Part shown: one piece after another, positions 8,557 to 18,389 of the stretch
Numbering within the stretch: position 1 is the first letter of the stretch
Layout: the number at the start of each line of letters is the position of its first letter
Assembly: GCA_025655575.1 (NCBI GenBank)
Contig: JAHXIP010000001.1
Coordinates: forward strand, 186,001-250,000
DNA length: 64,000 nt
Direction: 5' to 3'
Source of the DNA: Candidatus Thiodiazotropha sp. (ex Monitilora ramsayi)
GTDB taxonomy: Bacteria; Pseudomonadota; Gammaproteobacteria; Chromatiales; Chromatiaceae
The notes under the pieces: model-generated
What the model was told of the DNA's origin: nothing
Databases searched by the model: none
The model's input: only the letters and a program-made list of their open reading frames with translations
Program-made: the position numbers and the translations under genes

Positions 8557-9575
8557 ATTGATTGTTTCCTCCAGCTATCGATTTCTGCTCTTACTTCTGG
8601 CAAAGTGAGTAATAATTTTTCAACTTCTTTGATGCTAAGCTGGTCTGTATTGTGCGAGTGGTAGTCTTCGTAGTTGATTTCCTGTTGATTCCCTTTTGTA
8701 AAATATTGTTCATAATTAAGATCCCTTGTGTCCATTCTGATACGGTAATAACCATCCATATCCTCTGCAGTTACTAATTCTTCTTTTGATGCCAGGGTTT
8801 CGTAAAGTTTTTCACCGTGACGGAACCCTATAACAACAGTTTCAATATTTGATTCAAATAGATTTTTTAAAGCTTGTGCCAAATCATCTACAGTGCACGC
8901 AGGTGCTTTCTTAATAAAAATGTCACCTTGCTTTGAGTGTTCGAAAGCATGTTGAACTAGCTCAACTGATTCAGGTAGTGCAAGAAGAAAGCGAGTCATG
9001 GTTGGCTCTGTTATTGTGATAGGTTTGCTGTTTTTAATTTGCTCAATAAACCGAGGGATAACAGAACCTCGAGAGTACATTACGTTCCCATATCTAACAC
9101 AGGAAATAACGGTTTGATTTTCACTGAGCTGTCTGGCGTATGATTGTGCAACCTTCTCCATCATTGATTTAGTCATACCCATAGCATTAATGGGATAAAC
9201 TGCTTTGTCAGTACTTAAGCAAACAATTCGTTGAACTCCATGCCCTACTGCAGCTTTTATTACGTTATCACTACCATTAATATTTGTCAGAACAGCCTGC
9301 ATAGGAAAAAATTCACATGATGGTACTTGTTTTAACGCAGCCGCGTGAAAAACATAATCAACGCCCCTTAAGGCTGAATCAATACTTTTGTAGTCACGAA
9401 CGTCACCAATATAAAACTTCAATCGCTGGTCATTAAATTCAGAACGCATTTGGTCCTGTTTCGCTTCATCGCGACTAAATATGCGAACTTCACGTACATC
9501 TTTACTTAGCAGTGATTTCACGACTGTTTTACCAAAAGAACCCGTTCCACCAGTAACCAATACAGACTCATTCAA
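8553..9575 (-). CDS. wbjB: UDP-GlcNAc 4,6-dehydratase/5-epimerase WbjB/FnlA/CapE
   Basis: 340 residues, soluble, without the membrane domain of WbpM. VTGGTGSFGKT is the nucleotide-binding loop; STDKAVYPINAMGMTKSMME holds the catalytic region, with MGMTK replacing YxxxK as in CapE/FlaA1. It catalyses the first step from UDP-GlcNAc toward UDP-L-FucNAc with inversion at C5. The C-terminal region (DGYYRIRMDTRDLNYE) matches the CapE subgroup that also acts in FucNAc synthesis rather than the pseudaminic acid PseB subgroup. It starts five bases after the upstream glycosyltransferase. Confidence 0.92.
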   Translation of the reverse strand: MNESVLVTGGTGSFGKTVVKSLLSKDVREVRIFSRDEAKQDQMRSEFNDQRLKFYIGDVRDYKSIDSALRGVDYVFHAAALKQVPSCEFFPMQAVLTNINGSDNVIKAAVGHGVQRIVCLSTDKAVYPINAMGMTKSMMEKVAQSYARQLSENQTVISCVRYGNVMYSRGSVIPRFIEQIKNSKPITITEPTMTRFLLALPESVELVQHAFEHSKQGDIFIKKAPACTVDDLAQALKNLFESNIETVVIGFRHGEKLYETLASKEELVTAEDMDGYYRIRMDTRDLNYEQYFTKGNQQEINYEDYHSHNTDQLSIKEVEKLLLTLPEVRAEIDSWRKQSI

Positions 9576-9580
9576 AGGTC

Positions 9581-10828
9581 TTACTCCAAAACAATTTGAT
9601 TAATAAAGTGCAGAATTATATCAGCTTGTGCGTCAGGTGATCTGGACGACATAAAATATTTTTGTCCATGCATTGCGTTACTCTTTGCAATGTCATAGTG
9701 TTCAAGCAATTCGCACAGGGTAATAACTGGATCATCTTCCACAATTTTCATATACGGTACCAAATCATTCGGAATACCGGCTAATCGAGTTGTCATAATT
9801 GGAACGCCAGATTGCAAATATTCTGCAATTTTTGATGGAAATGAGTATTTTGTGTAAATATCTGAAGTGTGACGCAAATTCATTAGGACTGTCGCATCTT
9901 TCTGTAGTGAAACGACCTTATCATTACTTAAAACCCCAAGGTAAAAAACATTCTTAGTCTGTGATGCCATATCTAAGCACCATTGACTTAATGTACCTTG
10001 ACCGCACAAAACAAGGTTCAAACCGGATGACTGTATTCTGGGATCTAAAAAAATACCTACTAATTCTTTGATTCTATTGGAATTATTCAAGCCGCCTGCG
10101 TAGACGGCATACTTAGTACCAATGTTTGATGCAATAGCATCCAAAACATTAGTCTGGTCATCAATCAATTCTGATTTAAGAGAAATTGAATCGATTACCA
10201 ACGAGTGTTTTTCATTTACGTAGTCAAACATATTACGTGTTATAACTATTCGGCCATCGACTCTGTTCGCCATTCCTAGGAGTATTTTCGAATCGATGGC
10301 TTTTAACCATGATTTCCAAAAAGGAAAATTCAAGCCGGCATTCATGTATGCCGGTAAATCAGGGATGTAGACGATAATTTTTAAATTTAAAAATAATCTT
10401 AATATAAATATTGGTAGCAGGTGTGGAGTGTGAAGAGCGTATAGAATAATTATTTTTTTTGTTGATTTGTCATTACCCCGTGAGAAATACCAAAATAATA
10501 CAAATATAAAAAACCCCATAAATCTACTTAGTAGACGAATAATTGGAAAATTAACTATTGGTAATACATATCCTTCCACTCCACTAACTGCCCACTTCTT
10601 TGGTTTAAATAACCAGTTACTGTTCTTTGGGAATGTGGAAGCAGGAACTGTGCCCAATACATTAAAAGAAGCCCATGGTAAGCGTTTTAGCATTCTTACT
10701 AATGAGTGCTGATAACGATGAGCCGCATGTTGAGGCGCTGGTTCCTTCTTAGATGCTAATTCAAATGTAACTTCATCTACTAAAAAACCTGCAAAGAGTA
10801 GATCTATATCAGATGAATTATTGTTCAT
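9581..10828 (-). CDS. Glycosyltransferase, GT4-like
   Basis: 415 residues from ATG at 10828, which overlaps the wzy stop by 11 nt and has AAGG just upstream; a longer frame to 10870 is open but less likely. A central hydrophobic region (about 105-150) is followed by IVYIPDLPAYMN, then a donor domain with KYAVYAGGLNNSNRI, LVLCGQGTLS and YSFPSKIAEYLQSGVPIMTT, the GT4-style nucleotide-sugar site. The enzyme presumably adds one sugar of the repeat unit on the cytoplasmic face. Donor and linkage are not predictable. Confidence 0.8.
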   Translation of the reverse strand: MNNNSSDIDLLFAGFLVDEVTFELASKKEPAPQHAAHRYQHSLVRMLKRLPWASFNVLGTVPASTFPKNSNWLFKPKKWAVSGVEGYVLPIVNFPIIRLLSRFMGFFIFVLFWYFSRGNDKSTKKIIILYALHTPHLLPIFILRLFLNLKIIVYIPDLPAYMNAGLNFPFWKSWLKAIDSKILLGMANRVDGRIVITRNMFDYVNEKHSLVIDSISLKSELIDDQTNVLDAIASNIGTKYAVYAGGLNNSNRIKELVGIFLDPRIQSSGLNLVLCGQGTLSQWCLDMASQTKNVFYLGVLSNDKVVSLQKDATVLMNLRHTSDIYTKYSFPSKIAEYLQSGVPIMTTRLAGIPNDLVPYMKIVEDDPVITLCELLEHYDIAKSNAMHGQKYFMSSRSPDAQADIILHFINQIVLE

Positions 10829-11999
10829 TGGCCTTAACCGTACTGCGTGAAGATAATGAAACAGAAACAATCATTGTAATAATAAAATAAGAGGTCCCAT
10901 CCCCCATATTTGTCCAAAAAATATTTGTTATAAATGATTTTGTTGTAACTATGATAAATAACATAATACCCAGTATTGAATAATCAGGACTTCTAAGATT
11001 AAGCATACTTGGAATGAATGATAACCAGTATATATATGCTAGGATAGCGAAGATAATTCCATACCTTATACTTAAATCGAGAAAGCTATTATGCGCAGCT
11101 AGGGCTTCAGTGTTTTCACCATCTGAGAAAGTAAAGCTTTGATAGTGCCCTAATATTGGTGACTCCATCATTATATCAATAGCGTCTGACCATATCCCTA
11201 AACGTCCTGACGTTACATCTTCTCTTTCTATAACATAAGGTCTTGAGATGTCTTCGTAGACGATCAATACAAGAGACAAGCTAACAAATATGGTGCTGAT
11301 AAATACAAAGCGCTTAAGTGAAATAGATGACAAAAAGTGTATTATATAAAATAAAAATGTTAAAGCGAGAGCACTACGTGAACCTGAGAGGAATATAAAA
11401 ACAAGAAAAATAAAAGGCATTAGCTTGGAGTTCAATTGAATTGTTGCAACTATTAATGCTACAACACACATATATGCATATACTCCTGGAATGAAAGGGT
11501 ATCCAAGCCGGCTATATCCATATCCTTGAATATATTGAAATAGAACATATATAGAAAGTAGAAAAACAAACCAACAATACATCTTTGAAAGCTTTTCCAT
11601 TGCATTATTTAAATCCAAATATGTAATGCTTGCTGGTAAAACGACAGTCAGATTAAATAGATGTATTATTAGAACGATCATTCGTGCAAAATTATTGCTA
11701 TCTGATTCATTCGCCAAGCCACTCATGACCATCATAAGTACCATAGTCAATACAGCCATCCCACGTAACGAAAAAGAGATTATTTTTGTATAACTTATGT
11801 TAATACGCTGATGGTTTAGGAAATACAGAAAGAGGAAGCAAGTAATAGGTATTACGTGAGTAAAACTCCTAAAAGGGTTAAGAATACTATCAGGCAATAA
11901 TTTTAGAGCAGACAGTGCATTTGCGAAAACAAGGCTAAAGATGAGTGTAGAATAAGACGCGACAAAAATTCCAGTCGATAATCTTGCTTTTTGGTTCAC
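10818..11999 (-). CDS. O-antigen/polysaccharide polymerase-ligase family membrane protein (Wzy candidate)
   Basis: 393 residues from GTG at 11999; a TTG at 12023 would overlap the sulfotransferase gene. About ten to twelve hydrophobic segments cover the protein. FLSGSRSALAL and, later, LGIWSDAIDIMMESPILGHY with AAHNSFLDLSIRYG match the Wzy_C (O-antigen ligase/polymerase) pattern, including the periplasmic loop between the last helices. Its place among wzx and glycosyltransferases suggests the repeat-unit polymerase Wzy rather than the WaaL ligase, but the family does not separate these cleanly. Very AT-rich, like wzx. Confidence 0.78.
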   Translation of the reverse strand: MNQKARLSTGIFVASYSTLIFSLVFANALSALKLLPDSILNPFRSFTHVIPITCFLFLYFLNHQRINISYTKIISFSLRGMAVLTMVLMMVMSGLANESDSNNFARMIVLIIHLFNLTVVLPASITYLDLNNAMEKLSKMYCWFVFLLSIYVLFQYIQGYGYSRLGYPFIPGVYAYMCVVALIVATIQLNSKLMPFIFLVFIFLSGSRSALALTFLFYIIHFLSSISLKRFVFISTIFVSLSLVLIVYEDISRPYVIEREDVTSGRLGIWSDAIDIMMESPILGHYQSFTFSDGENTEALAAHNSFLDLSIRYGIIFAILAYIYWLSFIPSMLNLRSPDYSILGIMLFIIVTTKSFITNIFWTNMGDGTSYFIITMIVSVSLSSRSTVKANEQ

Positions 12000-12009
12000 A
12001 GAGCCTGCC

Positions 12010-12975
12010 CTAGTTATATCCAAGTCTTTTATTTAGTCTGCCCCCTTTTAATTCAAAAGTCTTTAGGTTATCTTTTGAGAGCTCACTTTTCCATTTCTCA
12101 TTAAGTCGTATTGTATTTTCAGATTTTCTAAGACGCATGGGGTTACCGCCTAGAGAGTGTGAACTCTCCCTGAACAAGGAATAATCACTATCACCATGAA
12201 CTTGAATATAATCAAATATCCTGCTCATTTCTTCAGTTGTTCTTGTACACAGATCTTCATATTTCAAGATTAGTGGCTGCCCAGCATAGTGTTTCAATGC
12301 CAAAGAAATTTTCTTATGTTCTGCAACCCATGCCTTAACACAGTAATCCATAGATAAACCCTGTCTATTCATTCTTGCATGAGTTACGGCTCTTCCATCA
12401 CGGCATAAATAAATTACCTTTACAGGTATTTGTTTGTTATTGAATGTCATTAATGAAAGAAGTCTGCCAGGTGACTTTGTTCCGTCCACGGTAACATTTA
12501 AATTATGTGCTTCACATATCTTCTCATATAATAGCCAGCTATTTTCAGCAATATTAATTCCCTCGTGGAATCGTTTTATGAAAGGAGCAGTTGATTTTAT
12601 TATCCCACTAAGACCAAGCGTCAAAAATATATTAAAAAGGTCAAGTTTACTGAATAGTGCTTTAGGTGGAATATCTTCAACAATATTAGTTCCTTCTGTG
12701 TTTTGTTCAATATTGTTATATTTTGACCATGTTGTTAATAAATTATAAGGATCTATCCCATCTTTAACTAATTTATCTAGTACGGCTCTCCAGAATTTAC
12801 AATTCAATAAAGTTTCTCCACATGTACATCTAAACGGTGTATCTTCATTTCTTAAATTAATCGAAAATCTGTGGACCTCACCAAGGGCGGCAACATCTGG
12901 ATGTGTACTCAGTAACATATCAAGAAGAGTTGATCCAGATCTACCAGACCCAGTTATATAGACTAAATTCCTCAT
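12010..12975 (-). CDS. Sulfotransferase family protein
   Basis: 321 residues. The N-terminus YITGSGRSGSTLLDMLLSTH is the 5'-phosphosulfate loop for PAPS; VIYLCRDGRAVTHARMN is the 3'-phosphate site. A cysteine-rich segment (FRCTCGETLLNCKFW) is common in the bacterial branch of this family. The enzyme transfers sulfate from PAPS to a hydroxyl or amino group, cytoplasmically. It lies between wzx and wzy in the polysaccharide locus, so the repeat unit or its lipid-linked precursor is the obvious substrate candidate, by inference only. Confidence 0.85.
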   Translation of the reverse strand: MRNLVYITGSGRSGSTLLDMLLSTHPDVAALGEVHRFSINLRNEDTPFRCTCGETLLNCKFWRAVLDKLVKDGIDPYNLLTTWSKYNNIEQNTEGTNIVEDIPPKALFSKLDLFNIFLTLGLSGIIKSTAPFIKRFHEGINIAENSWLLYEKICEAHNLNVTVDGTKSPGRLLSLMTFNNKQIPVKVIYLCRDGRAVTHARMNRQGLSMDYCVKAWVAEHKKISLALKHYAGQPLILKYEDLCTRTTEEMSRIFDYIQVHGDSDYSLFRESSHSLGGNPMRLRKSENTIRLNEKWKSELSKDNLKTFELKGGRLNKRLGYN

Positions 12976-13107
12976 TTGTTATCTCATTTTGTAAATTAAA
13001 ATAAAAGCGACATAGTTTCATTCTAGTAATAGTTGACTATATCCCACATCTAGAAAGTTCATTGTTGACTGAATATTATTCATGAATGGTAGGGCTGTTT
13101 AAATGTA

Positions 13108-14478
13108 TTACTTGTTATCTTGTGGTTCAATTCCAGCAAGACGAAATAGATTAGGAATTGGCAGCATCCATATACCAAGTTTTTTCCAAACAAAATATAA
13201 TGCTATTAAATTCTGAGTTATCAAAATGACAGCTAGGGACACAGCTGCGCCAATTGCAGAAAATAGAGGTATTAAAAGAAATAACAATAAAATACCTATT
13301 ATGCTACTTATCCAAGAAATATTTCTCATTATACGTTCATGACCAGTCATTGAAAGCATGAAGCCAACAGAACCGGTTGCTAAATTAATGAGTTGAGCTA
13401 TACCTAGGATTTGTAATAATGGAGCAGCATCTTTAAAATCTTCTCCTATTATTCCTAAAACCCAATAAGGAAAAAAAAGGCACGCAATAATAAGGGGGGA
13501 TGCAAGCAATATTCCAAATCGCGCCCCTTGCCGGCCCAATAATTCTAATTCATGAAGTTTTCCCTGATTAAATAGATGAGCGAAACGTGGGGGCAATATT
13601 GCATTAATTACAATCAGAACAAAACTGATTAACATGGCTGTCTGCTCAGATGATTTGAACAAACCAAGTTCCGAACTAGTTAGTAACCAGCCAGCAATCA
13701 GTATACTGATAGTTGACTGAACCAAAGTGGCTAAGTTCATTATAAAAAAATCATGGGAGCTGGAAATAAAAGAACTTTTAAGATGTTTAAATTCAATTTT
13801 ACATATATGGTACTTGTTATGAGCTGTTACAGCATATCTATTATATATATACAAAATGCCTTGTGCTAACACCAGCCACGTAGCGATAGCATATGCGACA
13901 CCAATACTTGCAATACCAAACGCCGGGTCAAATAGATTTATTAATAATATAATAAAAGCGGATACTAGAGCTACTGATCCGCCTTCCATTAAACATGCTG
14001 TAGCTGGTTTTCTAATTCCTTTGAAAAACCCAGAAAGTATATACCCAAGCGCGTAAGCTGGCGTTGCAATTGAAATCCCGACTAGCACCGAGCTAAGGCC
14101 TTTACTTTGAAACATAATCTCTATGTTATCTCGGCCAAAAAATATAGCTAATGCTATAATCAAGCTTAGAACAAAAACAAAAATTAAAGTCCAGCTCAAT
14201 AGTTTATAAATATAAATACTTTCCTGGTCTTGACCGATGAATCTCATCAGTCCGTTGTCCATGCCGTATTTCGCAAAAACACTAGCTCCTAATAAAACAC
14301 CTTGAGTAAGAGCAAGTATGCCAACGCCTGTAGGACCATAGAGGCGTCCTAAAATCACTATTAAGACAAGTGATCCAATTGCAGCTATACCTCGGGCAGC
14401 AAACGTGCGAGCAAATACCAAGTTAAGCTCATGCTCTAGAATATTTCGTGAATAGTATAAAAACTTAGAAAGAAACAT
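13108..14478 (-). CDS. Polysaccharide repeat-unit flippase (Wzx, MOP superfamily)
   Basis: 456 residues with about twelve to fourteen hydrophobic segments. ARGIAAIGSLVLIVILGRLY and GPTGVGILALTQ near the N-terminus, and the LLQILGIAQLINLATGSVGF block with a following MLSMTGHE near residue 370, are typical of Wzx-type oligosaccharide flippases. It would move undecaprenyl-linked repeat units across the inner membrane. It is the first gene of the minus-strand locus, so any promoter must lie in the long gene-free region upstream. Strongly AT-rich compared with the housekeeping genes in the window, as usual for horizontally exchanged surface loci. Confidence 0.85.
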   Translation of the reverse strand: MFLSKFLYYSRNILEHELNLVFARTFAARGIAAIGSLVLIVILGRLYGPTGVGILALTQGVLLGASVFAKYGMDNGLMRFIGQDQESIYIYKLLSWTLIFVFVLSLIIALAIFFGRDNIEIMFQSKGLSSVLVGISIATPAYALGYILSGFFKGIRKPATACLMEGGSVALVSAFIILLINLFDPAFGIASIGVAYAIATWLVLAQGILYIYNRYAVTAHNKYHICKIEFKHLKSSFISSSHDFFIMNLATLVQSTISILIAGWLLTSSELGLFKSSEQTAMLISFVLIVINAILPPRFAHLFNQGKLHELELLGRQGARFGILLASPLIIACLFFPYWVLGIIGEDFKDAAPLLQILGIAQLINLATGSVGFMLSMTGHERIMRNISWISSIIGILLLFLLIPLFSAIGAAVSLAVILITQNLIALYFVWKKLGIWMLPIPNLFRLAGIEPQDNK

Positions 14479-16987
14479 ATAATAAAATAATTAGCTTGTA
14501 GTAGATTTTGACATGTGTGACTTATACATCCGTTGAATGTAGTAATATGCGCTTTGGTTGCTTCACTTAATTATCATCAGTACTACTTTCGTGAAATTGT
14601 GAGTAGATACTGCGACATATTATAAGCCAATGGTGTACGATCGTAACTTGAAAATAAATCAAAAATGATTGGCTGTGGCACATCTTTTTGAAAAAATTGC
14701 TTGTTTATAGTTAGTCCAGCGTAGAAGTGGCTTGTTAGAATATAATTGTAATGGTAAATGCAACAGATATTTCGATACTAAAGAGAATAGCAGTGTTTGA
14801 TATTCGATAACGAATAAATAGCTAAAAGGGTTTTGGTAACGCCAAAGCTTCAGGTAAATGTTTTTTGTGACAACCTGTTTTTACAAGGTATTTACTTCCA
14901 CATTATGCACTATATATGTGGAATTATAAATTCCTTGGTTGTTGGCATGCTACCTTCGTAATAAGTAAACAAAGACTAATTTTTACCCATCAACCATATT
15001 CAGACTGGATTTTAAACGAAGATATACAAATTTGGTAGAGGTAGCTAAATAGCACTAAAAAAGGAGAAGATTATTAAGATACTATGTAATATGAACAACC
15101 ATGGCTTTTCATATTAATCATATATTCAAGCTCAGGAGTTTGATCGTATGCGCTGTCAGAATAAGATCAATCATCATAAATACTTATCGCATATAATCCT
15201 CAAGTGTGATTTATAAAAAAGAGTTCTGAGTCCCTCTATTGTTAAATAAATATAATGACTGCGTTAATCAGGATTTCTAATTTGTTTTGTTCAGGTAGGT
15301 GCATGTTTTCGTTGGCTCATCCGAGAGTGCCTTTAGAACTCTTTAATGTAATTCGTCGGTGAATATCGCTATAAATATAAAATGATCTTTTCAGGGTCAG
15401 TTATTCTGTTAGGCTCGTGATCAATCAGTTACTCATTTTGAATGCACTTAAAAAATCATTTTTACAAGCATGAAGGATATGAAGAATTAGTGTTTATTCT
15501 TTGATTGTATAATTGTACGGGACGTATATTTTCTGCGCAAGATAATTGTTTCTTTCATTCTTAAACTTTAAATATTTGTGATATGTATCACTTGTAATGA
15601 AGCAATTGTCTGTACCATTGATATAGAGATAAACCAGTGTAATTAAAGTATCAAAAAAGGTGAGCAATTCACGAATTAAGACTGTGTTATTCTAAGACGT
15701 AGATCCTCATTAACATTAAATTAATTAGACTGAATGCTACGGTACTATAACTAATTATAAAGTTGGGTCTAATAAAAGCTACAAAACATCTTTGGTATAA
15801 ATAGCAAGATGTGTATTTGTCATCGTAGTTAAAGCAACTGAAACAGCTTATGCATTAATTTCATTTCAAGCGTACAATAAATACTCGATTAATAATTGGG
15901 ATAATTCGAAGGTATGGCGGTGTGGTTATGTATATACTGAAATCTACGTTGCTTTTTTTGGTCACTGGGCTCTTAAGTTATTATTTTAACAGAATGCAGG
16001 GAAGTAAGGGCAGAAATAAATCAATCTTTATATGATGTGCAGAGCGGGTATAGTTACGCAATATAAAAGACCATAATAATAAAATATCCTGATCTTTGTC
16101 TGTATTCTTTAAACACCAATAATTGAATTAGATGTGACAAATGATAGCATTCTCGAGTGTCTATTTAAGAAAGCGTCATCGCTTGATAGTGATTTTAACT
16201 TATACAACAGAAATGTCCTGTACTGACGGTTTACATAAGTCTGAAGTGGCTGGTTTTATTCCAGGACGGTGTAAGACAGTTCAGTATCCGACTGTAACTA
16301 TATTTATAAATGTTTCGTATGTTGTCTTGGGATATTTGGCCTATAAAGAATGCTGATCGATCTGTACCGGAGAGCTTTGTCATTAAGCGCGGTAATGAAT
16401 GAGTTAGGTAGTGGAGGCTCTAATAAAGGGCCTCAATGAAAATGGATTTCGATGATATCGTAGACGAGAAAAAGAGGGTGGAGATTATGTCTATTATCAG
16501 AAATTCTCAGACTGACAATCAAGTGAATCACATATATTTAATATGCTGACTAAGTTGGTTTTTTCTTTGGCCGCTAAGAGTTGAAATTTTATTGTCGATG
16601 GTTCCGATATAAGGTGAGACTCAAAAGGCATTCTAAAGCGAGAGATTGTTTAGAAGTATACAGAAGGTGGCCTCATAAAAGAGACTTCTTGTGTATAATG
16701 AGGACTTATAAAGTATATCGAGCACATGAGAGCTATCAGATTATTCCGTCTTTTGTCTACTGTAATTCAAGTCTACTAGAGAGCGGTATAATATTCAGTA
16801 TATTGTCTTGCTATCTAAGTATAGGGCATGGAATCTACAGGTATATGGCTTTTATTTGTACGCATACGTATGAAATATGAGAAAAATATTTCGGAATTAT
16901 AAGCTCTTATCGTGTAAATTCGACAACAATATTTATATCGAAAAGTCTGCGAAGTTGTTTTTTAATTAATAATCTGGTTTTACAATT
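14479..16987. other. 2.5-kb AT-rich region without a recognisable gene
   Basis: Between the divergent wzx and wzz-like genes lies about 2.5 kb of AT-rich DNA. Longer frames at 16141-16356 (71 codons) and 16581-16880 (99 codons) have no family signature, no convincing ribosome site and atypical composition, so I do not call them genes. A short frame at 15928-16035 encodes a 35-residue hydrophobic peptide. A CRP-like palindrome is at 15577-15592. A GGCGGT block at 15916 recalls part of an ops element but lacks the rest of it. The region may be decayed polysaccharide DNA, a long regulatory leader, or both. Confidence 0.6.
15577..15592. promoter_or_regulatory. CRP-like palindrome
   Basis: TGTGATATGTATCACT matches the CRP half-site pattern TGTGA-N6-TCACA at nine of ten defined positions, with a perfect GTGAT/ATCAC dyad. 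It lies in the gene-free region between wzx and the wzz-like gene, more than 1 kb from either start, so a target promoter is not identified. A class I adenylate cyclase is encoded at 39.6-42.5 kb, so cAMP signalling exists in this organism. Sequence match only. Confidence 0.35.
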
Positions 16988-18367
16988 ATGCATCCAAATG
17001 ACGGACACCATCACAAGCAATTACCGCTTCCTCATAAGAATAAAATGCAGGATGATAATATTGATATTATTGAATTATGGATATTGCAACGGAAATACAG
17101 AAAACAATTTATAGTGGCTTTTCTGTTTTTCATGCTAGTTGGAATATTATATACCTACTTTGTTCATACTCAGGCATATTCTCTGGTTACTACAATACAG
17201 ATTGGTACTAGAGAAAGGGATAGTGACATATCGCCTATTGAAACACCGGAGTCTCTTTTATCGAAAATTAACAATGCAATTGTACCGTCATATAGCAACG
17301 ATTGGATGCAAGAGAATAGTTATAGAAAAGTATTTCGAACCACTACATCTAATCCGGATAATAGTAATATTATATTAATATCAAACCAAGTGAGCGAGAA
17401 GGAGATTGAGCTTATAACAGATTTTCAAAAGGGCTTGGTTGCCATTGTGAAAGATGATCATAAGCGAATAATAAAATCGTTAAAATCCCCAGTTTTAACT
17501 GAACTTGGTTTTGCGAAAATTGAACTACAAAAACTAATGAATCCAATAACTCTTGAATATAAGATGAAAATTGGACAAATTAAATACGACGAAGAAGCGA
17601 TAAAGTTATCAAAACTAGAAGATAAACAATATTTTGATATTCAAAAAGCTGAATTTAAAAATAACATCCTACGAGGGCAGCATGAATCAAAAATACTAAG
17701 TGATTTAGAAGCGGGAAATCTAAAACAATTCGAAAGAATAGAAGAGAATAAAAAAATTCTTCTTGAAACCATTAACAACCTGAAATCACAGATATCTGAA
17801 GCAACAAAGAATAGAAGAGCTGCTGCTGTTAATGCAACAGAACTAAGTGCCATGTCACAATTATTGATTGGAAATGAAATTCAACAAAATCAAAATCGAT
17901 TACGCTCACTAGAAGAGCGATATTATGTTGAGTTGGAGAATGTAAAGACTGAGCTGATGCAAAAAATTGAGGAGATACGCCTTAAAAAAATTGAGTCTGA
18001 GAAGAAGCTAGATTTGCTGAATGAAAAATATAAACGGATGATTGCTGACAATCAATTTATGAGAGCTCAGCAAAAGCTTAAGGTTGAAGAGGCGAAAATG
18101 ATGTTAGAGCAGATTAAATTAGAACATCTAAACGATATTAAGAGAAAAGAAGAAAAGGTCCGTGAGATTAATACAAGATTGGATAACTTTAATGAAACGA
18201 GAATTGTTTCGATAGCTGTTCCTTCATTAAGACGGACAGGTTCGTCACAATTGCAGTTATTGGTTATGATATTTATTGGGTCGTTATTTGCTGGTATTGT
18301 GGCTATGTTATTGGCGATGTTTCGAAATAAAGTTAATGAAAAATTAGAAGAAGTAGTGGTGGGATAG
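16988..18367 (+). CDS. Wzz/chain-length-determinant-like protein with long coiled coil
   Basis: 459 residues. The N-terminal DNIDIIELWILQRKYRKQF precedes a transmembrane helix (about 38-58) and a VTTIQIGT strand, the Wzz/PCP layout. Residues about 150-410 are rich in Glu, Lys, Leu and Gln with heptad-like spacing, predicting a long periplasmic coiled coil. A second helix near 425-447 returns to the cytoplasm. There is no C-terminal BY-kinase domain, so it belongs to the kinase-less PCP group that controls chain length in Wzx/Wzy systems. No clear Shine-Dalgarno precedes ATG 16988; ATG 17045 is a possible alternative. It is transcribed away from the polysaccharide genes. Confidence 0.75.
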   Translation: MHPNDGHHHKQLPLPHKNKMQDDNIDIIELWILQRKYRKQFIVAFLFFMLVGILYTYFVHTQAYSLVTTIQIGTRERDSDISPIETPESLLSKINNAIVPSYSNDWMQENSYRKVFRTTTSNPDNSNIILISNQVSEKEIELITDFQKGLVAIVKDDHKRIIKSLKSPVLTELGFAKIELQKLMNPITLEYKMKIGQIKYDEEAIKLSKLEDKQYFDIQKAEFKNNILRGQHESKILSDLEAGNLKQFERIEENKKILLETINNLKSQISEATKNRRAAAVNATELSAMSQLLIGNEIQQNQNRLRSLEERYYVELENVKTELMQKIEEIRLKKIESEKKLDLLNEKYKRMIADNQFMRAQQKLKVEEAKMMLEQIKLEHLNDIKRKEEKVREINTRLDNFNETRIVSIAVPSLRRTGSSQLQLLVMIFIGSLFAGIVAMLLAMFRNKVNEKLEEVVVG

Positions 18368-18389
18368 TGGCTTTCATTACCGGAGAATC

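Noticed and set aside
15910..15924. ops-like GGCGGT block (JUMPStart element for RfaH)
   Set aside because: Only six to seven bases match; the conserved TAG-N2-TG part is missing and the next gene is 1 kb away.
16141..16356. 71-codon plus-strand frame
   Set aside because: No family signature, no Shine-Dalgarno and composition like the surrounding non-coding DNA.
16581..16880. 99-codon plus-strand frame
   Set aside because: No recognisable domain and no ribosome site; best explained as a chance frame in AT-rich DNA.
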